Source: JAZDCJ01 sp036311985 (GTDB lineage: Bacteria > Actinomycetota > Actinomycetes > Actinomycetales > Micrococcaceae). From it: a stretch of 64,000 nucleotides of DNA. A model generated the notes under the pieces. That model had not been told where the DNA came from. It saw only the letters and a program-made list of their open reading frames with translations, and did no database searches. The position numbers and the translations under genes were made by a program. Shown in pieces: positions 8,028-16,511 of this stretch. The stretch lies in the NCBI RefSeq assembly GCF_036311985.1, contig NZ_JAZDCJ010000030.1. One strand, 5' to 3'. Every line of letters starts with the position of its first letter. The first letter of the stretch is position 1.

Positions 8028-10799
8028 TTAAAGTGCGCTGGGGTGGGGGCGGGCGGCGGCCAGGAGGCGCCTGGTCCGGCGTTCGACGTCCGCGTCCCGC
8101 TCCCCCAGCACCGCGGCGAGGCCCTGCAGGTGCTCCACGCGCCGCTCGTAGCGCGGCCCGAGCCGGCCCGCGAGCGGCAGCGCGGCGAGCTCCTCCGCCT
8201 CCCGCCACGCCATCACGAGGGCGCGCTCGAAGAGCCGCTGGTCCGCTTCCGCGGCGGTCCCCGCGGCCCCGGCGCCGAGCACGGCGACCGCGTTCAGGCG
8301 CGAGTCGTCCAGCCCCAGGGCCAGCCGCTCCAGCTCCTCCCGGGCCCTGCGCAGCCCCGCGCCGCCGCGGCCGAAGCGGCCCAGCGACGCGGACATGGCC
8401 CCTCCGTAGCGCACGGCCTGGCCCACGCCCACGAGCCCCAGTGCCAGCGCGGCGGCGACGAGCCAGTACAGCGCCCAGAAGTCCACGTCGGCGTCCCGGT
8501 ACCCGTTGGCCTGCAGGCCGCGGGCCAGGTCCTCCAGCTCGGAGGCGACGCGCACCTCGGGGCTCCCGGAGGCGTGGAAGCTGCCGTGCGTCCACTGCGT
8601 GCGCTGCAGCCGGTTCACGTCGCCGACGGCCACGGCCCCCGCCAGGACGGTGGGGATGTTCACGGTTCCGTCGTCGAACACCATGACCGGCAGGACCGCC
8701 TGGTCCCCGCGCAGCTCCCGCGTCGCGGGATCCACGAGTTCCGGGAACTCGGCCTTGATCCGCCACAGCATGTCCAGGGTGCCGGCCGGGTCCAGGATGT
8801 CATGCCCGGGGTCGTGCGGATCGGGCACGATCGGCAGGTACTCCTCCGCGTCGCGCAGCGCCACGACGACGTCGAGCTCGGACGGGAAGCTGTCCTCGAG
8901 GTAGCGCCGGATCGAGGCCTCGTCGATCCCCCCGGCCTCGCCGTCCACGGTCAGCGAGCGCAGCGGCACGCCTCCGGTGAGCGCCCAGCCCGGTCGTTCG
9001 GTCACGGACGAGACGATGATCCCGGAGGCGATGAGCGAGGACAGGACGACGGCGGTGCCCCCGACCGCCCACACGGCGGCCCGGTGCCGCCCGGCTCCGG
9101 GACGGCCGCCGCGCGCGCCCTTCGCGCCGCCCACGCCACTCGAGGCCGTGCCGACGGGGCCCGTTCCGACCGCGGCCCCCTCGCGTCCGGGGCCCGCGGG
9201 ATTGAGCCCGCTGCGCTCGATCCAGCCCCCGAACCGGGCCGACCACCGCCGGCGGGCCGAGGCGGCGGCGGAGGCATCGGCGTCGTACGCCGGGACCTCG
9301 CCCAGCAGCGAGCGGGCGGCGGCGTTCGCGCGGTCCAGCGCGTCCAGCGCACCCCCGGACCGCGGGAGACCGAGCCCGGCCCGGAGCGCACCCAGGTCCT
9401 CCGTCGCGCGGAGCCGGCGGGAGAGCCGGTCGCCGCCGGGGTAGCGGCGCAGGCGCTTTCCGACCGCGCCCGCCGCCCGGCCGAGCCGCCGCTCGGCCCG
9501 CACCCATGCGTCCACGCCGACCCCAGGCGCGCCCTCCCGGCCCGCGTCATTCCGGCCCGCGTCATTCCGGCCCGCACGGGCCCTGCCCCCGCGTCGGCCG
9601 GCCCCGGAATCCCGGTCCGCGCCACGGGCGGCTTCCACGGCAGCGTCCGCGGCCGCGCCGTGCTCCCCCGCGACGGAGAGCAGGCCCGCGAGCGCGGCGC
9701 GCAGCTCCTCCTCGAGCCCCTCGTCGAGGGTCCCGGCGGGCGCGGCCTCGAGGCGGACGAGCAGCTCCCGGGCGGCGTCGTTGACGGGGGCCGCGAGGCG
9801 GTCGAATGTCGATCCCCCGCCAGAGTGCCCTCCGTGGACGGCGCCGGCCCCGAGGAGCGCGTCGGCGAGCGTCGTCAGGCGGTCCGCGGCGGCCTCGAAC
9901 GCGGCGAGGCGCTTCTCCGTGCCCTCCGTGAGCGCGGTCCGGCGCGAGGACACGGCCCCGACCACGGCGTCCTCCGTGCGCGCCGCGGCGAGCGAGGAGT
10001 CCCGCAGGGCCTCCCACGCCCGCGTGAATCCCGCCGGCCGGGCCTGCTCGGGGGTGGAGAGGTAGGTGACCTCGAGCGCCTCCAGGTCCAGGACCACGCG
10101 GGCCAGCCGGTGCTGGGCGGCCGCCAGCCGGCGGTAGCGCCGTTCCCAGCGGGCGCGGCGGCGCAGGGACAGGCCGAGCGCGCCGACGGTGCCGAGCAGT
10201 CCGAGCGCGGTCCCGGCCGCCCAGAAGTGCGGGGTCCGCACGGGGCCGGGGTGGAGCACCTCGGACGCCGTGCGCGCGGCGGCGGCCACGGCCTGCGGCC
10301 CGTGCCCCAGCCCGAGGTTGCCCTGGAACGCGCGGTTGATGTCGAAGCCGGCGTCCCGCGGGCGGTCCGGTCCGGGCGGGTCCACGCGGACCGCGGCGCC
10401 GGCAAAGCGCTCGTCGGCGTCGGAATCGGTGTCGTTCTCGAGCGCCGTGGAGAGGACGACGTCGTAGCCGGGGTCCGCTTCCCCGTACAGTTCCGCGTAG
10501 CTCAGGAGCCGCGACGTGACCTTGACGGTGACCGGCTCCCACGCCGGGATCGTCTCCGGCAGGACGGCGTCGACCGTGGCCTGGCTGATGTTGTACGGCA
10601 GGCCGTCGTCGACCTCGATCACCACCTCAGCCGCGGGCTGTGCGGTGAGCGCGGCGGCCCCGGTCCCCGCGAACGCCGCGGTCGCGGCGCCGAGGGCGAT
10701 CGCGAGCCACGGCAGGCCGAAGCGCGGGCGGCTGCGGGCGTGGATCAGGCGGGTTCCGGTGTCTGCCGGGGCGCGCGTCGCCGCGTCGTCGACGCTCAT
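8028..10799 (-). CDS. Large membrane-anchored protein, possible DUF5129 type
   Basis: 923-residue protein of unknown function. An N-terminal hydrophobic segment (about residues 28-55) is followed by an extracytoplasmic region, a second membrane segment near residue 185, and a long, mostly helical Ala/Arg-rich region with coiled-coil character. A further transmembrane helix near residue 590 precedes a folded region, and a last one lies near residue 770. The overall layout recalls actinobacterial DUF5129 proteins, which occur beside TPM-domain proteins, but I cannot confirm the family. Its ATG overlaps the stop of the upstream gene by 4 bp (ATGA), so both act together, probably at the cell envelope. 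The antisense strand is open over most of its length, which is a GC-skew artefact. Confidence 0.6.
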   Translation of the reverse strand: MSVDDAATRAPADTGTRLIHARSRPRFGLPWLAIALGAATAAFAGTGAAALTAQPAAEVVIEVDDGLPYNISQATVDAVLPETIPAWEPVTVKVTSRLLSYAELYGEADPGYDVVLSTALENDTDSDADERFAGAAVRVDPPGPDRPRDAGFDINRAFQGNLGLGHGPQAVAAAARTASEVLHPGPVRTPHFWAAGTALGLLGTVGALGLSLRRRARWERRYRRLAAAQHRLARVVLDLEALEVTYLSTPEQARPAGFTRAWEALRDSSLAAARTEDAVVGAVSSRRTALTEGTEKRLAAFEAAADRLTTLADALLGAGAVHGGHSGGGSTFDRLAAPVNDAARELLVRLEAAPAGTLDEGLEEELRAALAGLLSVAGEHGAAADAAVEAARGADRDSGAGRRGGRARAGRNDAGRNDAGREGAPGVGVDAWVRAERRLGRAAGAVGKRLRRYPGGDRLSRRLRATEDLGALRAGLGLPRSGGALDALDRANAAARSLLGEVPAYDADASAAASARRRWSARFGGWIERSGLNPAGPGREGAAVGTGPVGTASSGVGGAKGARGGRPGAGRHRAAVWAVGGTAVVLSSLIASGIIVSSVTERPGWALTGGVPLRSLTVDGEAGGIDEASIRRYLEDSFPSELDVVVALRDAEEYLPIVPDPHDPGHDILDPAGTLDMLWRIKAEFPELVDPATRELRGDQAVLPVMVFDDGTVNIPTVLAGAVAVGDVNRLQRTQWTHGSFHASGSPEVRVASELEDLARGLQANGYRDADVDFWALYWLVAAALALGLVGVGQAVRYGGAMSASLGRFGRGGAGLRRAREELERLALGLDDSRLNAVAVLGAGAAGTAAEADQRLFERALVMAWREAEELAALPLAGRLGPRYERRVEHLQGLAAVLGERDADVERRTRRLLAAARPHPSAL

Positions 10800-12544
10800 G
10801 CGCGTCCTTCCTTCCGGCTCCGTGCCGCGGACTCCGTGCGCTCCGCCGGGCCTGACTCCGAGGTCGCCTGAGCGGCGGAGGACCCCGCAGAGGCCGGTCC
10901 AGGCGCTCCAGCGGCCGCGGCGGCGGCCGCGAGGGCGAGGAGGCCGACGACGTCGTGCTCCGCGGGGCGGCGCCCCTCCGCCGCGAAGCCGATCCCGCGG
11001 CCTTGAGCCTGGACCTCCTCCGGAAGCGCGATCCGGGCGCCCGCAGCGTCTGCGGTGAACGCGGCGAAGGCGGCGTCGAGCTCCGCGCGCAAGGCGTCGA
11101 CGCGGTCCAGGAGCCCGTACGGGCCCGCGCGGTTCAGCCGGGAGGCGATCCGCCGCGCTTCCTCCCGGAGGCCGTCGAGGGCCGTGGTGTGCCCCACGGT
11201 CGCCGCGAGCAGCTCGTGAGCGGACGCAAGCGCGCGGGCCCCGGGCACGGCGAGCCCGTCGGCGGCGAGGCGGAGGCGTTCCGCGTGGGCCGAGAACTGC
11301 CGCTCCCACGCCTGTCTGGCCGCCGGCCCGCCGCGTTCCAGCACCAGGACGCCCTCGAGCGCCGCCACCTGGGCATCGACCCGCTCGCGGATCGCTGTCA
11401 GGGACTCGACGTCCCCGACGTCGAGCTCCACGGCCCGCCGCAGCTCGGTATCGGCCCGTTCCGCCAGGCCGTCGAGGACGCGGGCCAGCCGGACGCTCGC
11501 GGGAACCTCGTCCGCGGCGTGAAAGGTCCCCGGGGCGGGCGCGGTCGCGGCGTCGCCCGCGGTGGCGGCATCGCGCCGGATTGCGGCATCGCGCGGGGCC
11601 TCGGCATCGCCCGGGGTCGCGGACGGGATGGCCGGGACGGGTCCCGGCGGACGCTGCGCGATCTCCCGCAGCCGCCCGGCACCGGTGCGGATCCCGCCCC
11701 TGAGAGCAGCACCCCGGCGCTCGGCCGAGCGGACCGCATCGGCGCGGCTCCGGCGTCGTACTCCGACAAGCCAGTACCCCAGCAGCCCCGCGCCGAGGAC
11801 CACCCCGGCCCCGGCGAGCATCGGGCGGGCGTCGAAGCGGGGCTGGATCCCGGTCCCCGCCGCCACCGCGAGCCGCGTGAGGGCCTCGGTGTAGCGGCCC
11901 GCGGCGAAGTCCTCCGCGCCGGCCGCCTCGATGGCCTCCAGGCCGCCGTCGGCCACGACGTCCATGTTGCGCCCCATGTCGATCGAGACGTCCGCGGGCA
12001 CACCCGGCTCGGCGGGGACGATCACGCCGATGACGATCCAGTCGTCGCCGACGAAGCCGAGCCGCCTGCCGTTCTCGAGCCAGTCGTCGGCGAGCGCGTC
12101 GGTCTCGCCGAAGAGGAGCAGCCCGCGGACCAGCTGGGCGGCGCTCGAGCTCGACGACGGCTCGCCGTCCACGCCGAGGTAGAGCTGCGCGCCGTGGTGG
12201 TCCGCGGCTTCGAGGGCCGAGGTGACGGCCGCCGCGTCGACCCGCGGCTCGAGCGCGTCGGCGACCGAGAGGAAGAGGTGCTCCGACTCCGCCGTGCGCC
12301 CCGGGAACACGAGCGGTTCGTCCTCCTCGGCGGGCGGCGCCTCCGGGTCCGCCGTCGGGTAGACGGGGGCGGGGCTGGAAGGAGGCTCCGGCGTCGTTGT
12401 CTCGGCGGCGGCCGGGGCGGTCGGCGCCAGGGCCGCCCCGAGCAGCAGGGCGAGGGTCGCCGCGCGCAGGGAGCCCTTGGCGGACGTGCGGCTCGGCCAA
12501 GGCGCGCCGACGTGCGGACGTGGAGTGCGGTGCGGTGCGGGCAT
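10796..12544 (-). CDS. Secreted/membrane-anchored TPM-like protein
   Basis: 582-residue protein with a signal peptide (basic start, hydrophobic core about residues 25-45, ending PAAAE), then a Pro/Thr linker. An extracytoplasmic domain follows whose pattern (repeated V-A-D-A-L helices, then WIVIGVIVPAEP and IDMGRNMDVV) resembles a TPM-phosphatase-like fold. One transmembrane helix (about residues 250-272, followed by VRRRSR) leads to a long helical cytoplasmic region. ATG at 12544 leaves a standard signal peptide; a longer reading exists but adds unlikely sequence. It is translationally coupled to the 923-aa protein. The function is unknown; both proteins probably form an envelope complex. 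Confidence 0.6.
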   Translation of the reverse strand: MPAPHRTPRPHVGAPWPSRTSAKGSLRAATLALLLGAALAPTAPAAAETTTPEPPSSPAPVYPTADPEAPPAEEDEPLVFPGRTAESEHLFLSVADALEPRVDAAAVTSALEAADHHGAQLYLGVDGEPSSSSSAAQLVRGLLLFGETDALADDWLENGRRLGFVGDDWIVIGVIVPAEPGVPADVSIDMGRNMDVVADGGLEAIEAAGAEDFAAGRYTEALTRLAVAAGTGIQPRFDARPMLAGAGVVLGAGLLGYWLVGVRRRSRADAVRSAERRGAALRGGIRTGAGRLREIAQRPPGPVPAIPSATPGDAEAPRDAAIRRDAATAGDAATAPAPGTFHAADEVPASVRLARVLDGLAERADTELRRAVELDVGDVESLTAIRERVDAQVAALEGVLVLERGGPAARQAWERQFSAHAERLRLAADGLAVPGARALASAHELLAATVGHTTALDGLREEARRIASRLNRAGPYGLLDRVDALRAELDAAFAAFTADAAGARIALPEEVQAQGRGIGFAAEGRRPAEHDVVGLLALAAAAAAAGAPGPASAGSSAAQATSESGPAERTESAARSRKEGRA

Positions 12545-12680
12545 GGGGTTTCCGGTCCGGTGCGTTAGGCAGGTGACTGGAACAACTCTAGCGGTGACCC
12601 CGGCGTCCGGCCCGTCGACGACATTCCCGGCACCGCCGGATGGGTAGTGGCGGCCGGAGAGATCCTGGCACCCCAATCAC

Positions 12681-12709
12681 TTGACACTTCAAACAACGAA
12701 GCGTAGAGT
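12681..12709 (+). promoter_or_regulatory. Sigma-70-type promoter of F420-type oxidoreductase
   Basis: TTGACA (12681-12686), a 17-bp spacer, then TAGAGT (12704-12709): a near-consensus housekeeping promoter 40 nt before the start codon. The spacer holds a small inverted repeat CTTC-N7-GAAG that could bind a repressor. Confidence 0.7.
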
Positions 12710-12750
12710 TTTACTTGTAGCTTCAACTAAACGATCCAAGGGAGACTCTC

Positions 12751-13323
12751 ATGGCGAACGTGACCATCATCGGCAACGGCAACATGGGCCAGGCCATCGC
12801 CGGCATCGCAAGCAAGGGCGGCAACGACGTCCAGGTCCTCGGCAGCGCCGACTCCGCACAGCCGGTGACGGGCGACGTCGTCGTCCTCGCCGTCCCCTAC
12901 CCGGCCGTCGCCGGGATCCTCGAGGCCCGCGGCTCCCAGCTCGCCGGCAAGGTCGTCGTCGACATCACCAACCCGCTGAACTTCGAGACGTTCGACGCGC
13001 TGACGGTCGACGCCGATTCCTCGGCCGCCGCGGAGATCGCCGCCGCCGTGCCGAGCGCCAAGGTCCTCAAGGCCTTCAACACGAACTTCGCCGCGACCCT
13101 CGCCTCCGGCACCGTCGGCGAGAACCGCACCACCGTGCTCATCGCCGGGGACGACGCCGAGGCGAAGGCCCTGCTCTCCGGGATCGTCGCCGCGGGCGGC
13201 CTGCGCGCGGTCGACGCCGGGGCCCTGTCCCGAGCCCGCGAGCTCGAGGGTATCGGCTTCCTGCAGATCACCCTCGCGGCCGGCGAGAAGATCTCCTGGA
13301 CCGAGGGCTTCGCGCTCGTCTAA
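12751..13323 (+). CDS. F420-dependent NADP oxidoreductase-family protein
   Basis: 190-residue protein with an N-terminal Rossmann fold (TIIGNGNMGQAIA, residues 4-16), a second strand ending in DVVVLAVPYPA and the DITNPLN turn typical of the NADP oxidoreductase, coenzyme F420-dependent family (PF03807). Members reduce NADP or bound substrates; the actual cofactor or substrate in this clade is unknown. The length is usual for the single-domain version. GGGAG lies 8 nt upstream of ATG. It has its own strong promoter, is monocistronic, and is followed by a strong terminator. Confidence 0.85.
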   Translation: MANVTIIGNGNMGQAIAGIASKGGNDVQVLGSADSAQPVTGDVVVLAVPYPAVAGILEARGSQLAGKVVVDITNPLNFETFDALTVDADSSAAAEIAAAVPSAKVLKAFNTNFAATLASGTVGENRTTVLIAGDDAEAKALLSGIVAAGGLRAVDAGALSRARELEGIGFLQITLAAGEKISWTEGFALV

Positions 13324-13340
13324 GCCCCACGGGCACAACA

Positions 13341-13400
13341 CTCTCCACTCCCGGGTTGCCACGACGTCGTCGAAGCAACCCGGGAGTGGAGAGCGTTTTT
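13341..13400 (+). terminator. Rho-independent terminator (hairpin repeat copy A)
   Basis: A perfect 19-bp stem (CTCTCCACTCCCGGGTTGC with its complement at 13375-13393), a 15-nt loop, then CGTTTTT. It lies 18 nt after the oxidoreductase stop. The arm belongs to the CTCCACTCC hairpin family also found at 16436, 20591, 23977, 34953 and 45592. Confidence 0.9.
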
Positions 13401-13470
13401 CATAGGTGGCGACGTCGAGGGCCTTGGGGGCACGACGTCGAAGCCCCACCGCCACCCGCGCCCCACCCTC

Positions 13471-13529
13471 GCGGTGTCGGGGAAGATGTCCCTCCGCGGG
13501 CGGTATTCCGGACTTTTCCCCGACACCGC
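13471..13529. terminator. Second hairpin between convergent genes
   Basis: GCGGTGTCGGGGAA (13471-13484) is repeated inverted at 13516-13529, with a 31-nt loop and no T-run. It probably terminates the leftward Lrp-type regulator gene that ends at 13546. Confidence 0.55.
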
Positions 13530-13545
13530 TCGGAGGGGGCGGCGG

Positions 13546-13998
13546 CTACAGCGGCAGGGGACGGTTCTCGACGACGTTCTTCATGACCAGGGTGGAGCTG
13601 AGGCTCTGCACTCCGGGGAGGGTGGCCAACTGGTCGTCGTAGAGGCGCTGGTACGCCGGAAGATCGGCAGTGACCACGCGCAGGAGGTAGTCCGGGTTGC
13701 CGAAGAGCCGCTGGGCCTGGAGCACGTTCGGGATCTCCGCCACCGCGCCCTCGAAGGCGTCGAGGGTGTCCCGGATCGAATCGCGCATCGTGACGAAGAC
13801 GAGCGTGTCGAAGCCCAAGCCGAGCGCGCCGGCGTCGAGCTGGGCCCGGTAGCCCGTGACCGCGCCGGACGCCTCGAGGGCGCGCAGCCGGCGGTGGCAC
13901 GGGGACAGGCTCAGCCCCACCCGCTCGGCGAGTTCGGTGACCGTCAGGCGGCCGTCCCGTTGTAGCTCCGCAAGGATTGCGCGGTCAAGCTGGTCCAT
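13546..13998 (-). CDS. Lrp/AsnC-family transcriptional regulator
   Basis: 150-residue regulator: an N-terminal HTH (LDRAILAELQRDGRLTVTEL, helix LSLSPCHRRLRALEASG) and a C-terminal AsnC/RAM ligand-binding domain ending VMKNVVENRPLPL. The size is standard. It is divergent from a LysE exporter gene with a 139-bp shared control region, the classical arrangement in which an Lrp-type protein senses an amino acid and switches on its exporter. ATG at 13998 gives the canonical MDxLDRxIL start. The ligand is not predictable. Confidence 0.9.
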   Translation of the reverse strand: MDQLDRAILAELQRDGRLTVTELAERVGLSLSPCHRRLRALEASGAVTGYRAQLDAGALGLGFDTLVFVTMRDSIRDTLDAFEGAVAEIPNVLQAQRLFGNPDYLLRVVTADLPAYQRLYDDQLATLPGVQSLSSTLVMKNVVENRPLPL

Positions 13999-14137
13999 GG
14001 GAAGAATTCTCCCCTTGAAGCGCCGTTCTGGGAAAGAATTTGGAAGCACATTTCGCGAGAATTTCACTAATCTTCTAGCACAGGCCGGAACCGGGGAGGA
14101 ATCCCGGGCCGGAATCGCCAGCCAGGAAGATCCCTCC
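13999..14137. promoter_or_regulatory. Lrp-LysE shared control region with AGAATT repeats
   Basis: This AT-richer stretch in otherwise very GC-rich DNA holds AGAATT at 14003, 14035 and 14058 (the first as palindromic AGAATTCT). The copies are spaced about two to three helical turns apart, as expected for multimeric Lrp-family binding. It probably serves both divergent genes. Confidence 0.5.
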
Positions 14138-14755
14138 ATGCCCCTCGCCACCGTCGCCGCCTTCTGGGCCGTCTCGGCACTCTTCGTGATCACTCCGGGG
14201 GCCGACTGGGCCTACGCCATCTCTGCGGGGCTCCGGAACCGCTCCGTGGTCCCGGCGGTCGCCGGGCTGCTCGCGGGCCACCTGGCCGCGACGCTCGTGG
14301 TCGCCGCCGGCGTCGGGGCGCTGTTGGCCGCGACGCCCTGGGCGTTGACGGTCCTGACCGTGGCCGGGTGCGCCTACCTGATCTGGCTCGGGGTGGGAAT
14401 GTTCGCCCGGCCTGCCGTCCCCGCGGCCGGGCAGGAGCCGGCCGCCGGCGGCTGGCTGCGGCAGGGCCTCAAGGGAGCGGGAATCAGCGGCCTGAACCCC
14501 AAGGTGTTCCTGCTGTTCCTGGCCCTGCTCCCCCAGTTCACGGACCCGGGCGGCGCCTGGCCGCTGTCCGGCCAGATCGTCGCGCTCGGCCTCGTGCACA
14601 TCGCGAGCTGCGCGGTGGTCTACCTCGCCGTCGGCGTCGGCTCCCGCGCCGTGCTGGGCACCCGGCCGGCCGCGGCCCGCGCCGTCACCCGGTTCTCCGG
14701 CGCCGCGATGGTGGCCATCGGCGTCGCGCTCCTGCTCGAGCAGCTGCTGCGCTAG
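14138..14755 (+). CDS. LysE-family amino acid exporter
   Basis: 205-residue inner-membrane protein with about six hydrophobic segments. It has the LysE/RhtB hallmark near the start (FVITPGADWAYAISAGLRNR) and a conserved GLNPKVFLLFLALLPQF motif around residue 120. It exports an amino acid or derivative by proton antiport in characterised relatives. ATG at 14138 has AGGAAG upstream. Divergent from its probable Lrp-type activator; its stop overlaps the stop of the convergent MarR gene. Confidence 0.9.
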   Translation: MPLATVAAFWAVSALFVITPGADWAYAISAGLRNRSVVPAVAGLLAGHLAATLVVAAGVGALLAATPWALTVLTVAGCAYLIWLGVGMFARPAVPAAGQEPAAGGWLRQGLKGAGISGLNPKVFLLFLALLPQFTDPGGAWPLSGQIVALGLVHIASCAVVYLAVGVGSRAVLGTRPAAARAVTRFSGAAMVAIGVALLLEQLLR

Positions 14756-15264
14756 CGTTCGGCCGGGGCGCCCTCGAACGACCGCAGCCACGTGGCGAGC
14801 AGCGCCTGCAGTTGCTCCGCCTCTGCCTCCGAGAGCGCAGCCAGGAGACGGCGCTCGTTGTCCAGGTGCTCGGCGAAAGCGGCGTCGATGACCTCGAGGC
14901 CCCGGGCCGTGAGCGCGACGACCCGTCCGCGGCCATCCACCTCCGAGGCCCGCCGGTCCACGAGCCCGGCCGCCTCGAGCCGGTCGATCCGCTTGGTCAT
15001 GGCGCCCGTCGTGACCATGGTGTGCGCGGCGAGGTCCTTCGGCGCCCGCTCGAACGGCGCACCCGCCCGGCGCAGCGCGGCCAGGACGTCGAAGTCGCCC
15101 TCCCCCAGCCCGTGGCGGGCATAGAGGGCCACGAGCTCCTCCCGCAGGAAGGACGCCAGCCGATGCAACCTCCCGATCACGCCCATCGGCGAGGTGTCCA
15201 GTTCCGGGCGCTCGCGGGCCCACTCGGCCTGGATCTGCGCGACCCTGTCGTTCACTTCGCTCAC
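14752..15264 (-). CDS. MarR-family transcriptional regulator
   Basis: 170-residue winged-helix regulator. The wing region MTKRIDRLEAAGLVDRRASEVDGRGRVV matches MarR, and the flanking helices give the dimer interface. It is divergent from an EamA/DMT transporter gene. Three near-identical palindromes (15275, 15411, 15432) lie in the shared control region, so it most likely represses both itself and the transporter. The inducer is unknown. Confidence 0.9.
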   Translation of the reverse strand: MSEVNDRVAQIQAEWARERPELDTSPMGVIGRLHRLASFLREELVALYARHGLGEGDFDVLAALRRAGAPFERAPKDLAAHTMVTTGAMTKRIDRLEAAGLVDRRASEVDGRGRVVALTARGLEVIDAAFAEHLDNERRLLAALSEAEAEQLQALLATWLRSFEGAPAER

Positions 15265-15274
15265 CCGCCCAGCC

Positions 15275-15292
15275 TAGCTTCCCGGGAAGCGA
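15275..15292. promoter_or_regulatory. MarR operator, proximal to marR-type gene
   Basis: TAGCTTCC-CG-GGAAGCGA lies 11 bp upstream of the MarR start. It matches the two operators before the transporter, differing at one position of the second arm, and implies autoregulation. Confidence 0.7.
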
Positions 15293-15410
15293 GTCCGGCC
15301 GCCGGCGTCGGGGTAGTGGTTCGATAGGGGCACGTTTTCCCGCACGTTCCCCGACCTCGCCGGGAGGACTCCGGGGCGGCCCGCGGGAAAAGCCGAACGC
15401 ATTCGACGTT

Positions 15411-15449
15411 TAGCTTCCCAGGAAGCTAAAGTGTCTTCCATGGAAGCTA
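15411..15449. promoter_or_regulatory. Tandem MarR operators overlapping the DMT transporter start
   Basis: TAGCTTCC-CA-GGAAGCTA (15411-15428) is a perfect palindrome. A second copy, TGTCTTCC-AT-GGAAGCTA (15432-15449), lies 21 bp further on, so both face the same side of the helix. The second covers the GTG start, and the first supplies the AGGAAG ribosome-binding site, so repressor binding would block the gene completely. Confidence 0.8.
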
Positions 15450-16369
15450 AATGGCGCTGGGTCCTCGTGGCGGCCGTCGCGCCGATCACGTGGGGCAGCA
15501 CGTACCTGGTCACCCCGATGTTCCTCCCCGCGGACGCCCCGCTGTGGGGCGCGGCCCTGCGCGCCCTGCCCGCGGGCCTGCTCCTGCTGGCGATCCGGCG
15601 CCGCCTCCCCCGCGGGGCGTGGTGGTGGAAGGCCGCGGTCCTGGGCACCCTGAACATGGGCGCGTTCTTCGCGCTCGTCTACGTCGCCGCGCAGCTGCTG
15701 CCGGCCAGCATCGCCTCGACGCTGATGGCCACGTCCCCCGTGGCGATGATGCTCATCGCCTGGGCCGTGATCAGCGAACGCCCGCGCGCGCTCGCCCTGG
15801 GCGGCGCGGCGCTCGGCATCGCGGGCGTCGCCCTCATGGTGCTGACGGGTACGACGGCGGTGCGCGCCCCGGGCGTGCTGGCCTCCGTCTCGGCGATGGC
15901 CATGGCCTCCCTCGGCTACGTGCTGGCCAAGAAGTGGGGCGCGGGCGTGGACGTGTTGTCCCAGACCTCCTGGCAGCTCGTCTTCGGCGGGGTCATGCTG
16001 CTGCCGGCGGCCGCGCTCGTCGAGGGCGCGCTTCCCCATTTCGACGGGCCGGCCGTCACCGCGATGGCCTACCAGTCGGTGATCGCGACCGCGCTCGCGT
16101 ACGCGTGCTGGTTCGCCGCGCTCGGCCGGCTCGGCGCGGGAACCGTGGGCCTGATCGGGCTCTTGAACCCCGTCACGGGCGTGCTGCTCGGCACCGCGGT
16201 GGCCGGCGAGGCGCTCAGCGGCCGCCAACTGGCCGGCATGGGGCTGGTCCTGGCCGGGATCCTGCTGGGCCAGCCCGCGCTCGAGGCGTGGCTGCGCGCC
16301 ACGGCGGGGCTCCGGCGTCGCACTCCCCCGCCCGCATCCACGGCGCCGCTCCCGGCGCCTGCGGACTAG
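15431..16369 (+). CDS. EamA/DMT-superfamily drug/metabolite transporter
   Basis: 312-residue protein with ten hydrophobic helices in two EamA repeats (motifs WGSTYLVTPMFLPADAP and, in repeat two, a matching LLNPVTGVLLGTAVAGEAL), typical of exporters. GTG at 15431 has AGGAAG 5 nt upstream; ATG at 15440 is in frame but further from it. The C-terminal tail RRRTPPP is encoded by a copy of the dispersed TCCGGCGTCG motif. Its control by the divergent MarR is supported by two operators over the start. Confidence 0.9.
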   Translation: MSSMEAKWRWVLVAAVAPITWGSTYLVTPMFLPADAPLWGAALRALPAGLLLLAIRRRLPRGAWWWKAAVLGTLNMGAFFALVYVAAQLLPASIASTLMATSPVAMMLIAWAVISERPRALALGGAALGIAGVALMVLTGTTAVRAPGVLASVSAMAMASLGYVLAKKWGAGVDVLSQTSWQLVFGGVMLLPAAALVEGALPHFDGPAVTAMAYQSVIATALAYACWFAALGRLGAGTVGLIGLLNPVTGVLLGTAVAGEALSGRQLAGMGLVLAGILLGQPALEAWLRATAGLRRRTPPPASTAPLPAPAD

Positions 16370-16435
16370 CCGACCACGGCGGAGCACACGGCGACCCCGG
16401 CGCGCCACTGACCCCCGCCCCCGGCACCCCCTCGC

Positions 16436-16503
16436 GCAACGCTGTCCACCCCAGCGTCGTTTTCAGAGCTGACAACGACCCGGGAGTGGAGGGTGATGCG
16501 GGA
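16436..16503. repeat. CTCCACTCC-type hairpin, copy B (degenerate)
   Basis: Imperfect inverted repeat between convergent genes: outer TCCACCCC/GGGAGTGGA and inner GTCGTT-TCAG/CTGA-AACGAC arms, with CGC/GCG-like outer ends. It probably acts as a bidirectional terminator for the transporter and the dehydrogenase. Confidence 0.6.
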
Positions 16504-16511
16504 CTGAGGGG

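Noticed and set aside
8043..10871. 942-residue open reading frame on the + strand opposite the 923-aa membrane protein
   Set aside because: Composition is Arg/Gly/Pro-rich without domains and it is a mirror of a coherent minus-strand gene with signal and membrane segments; a typical high-GC shadow.
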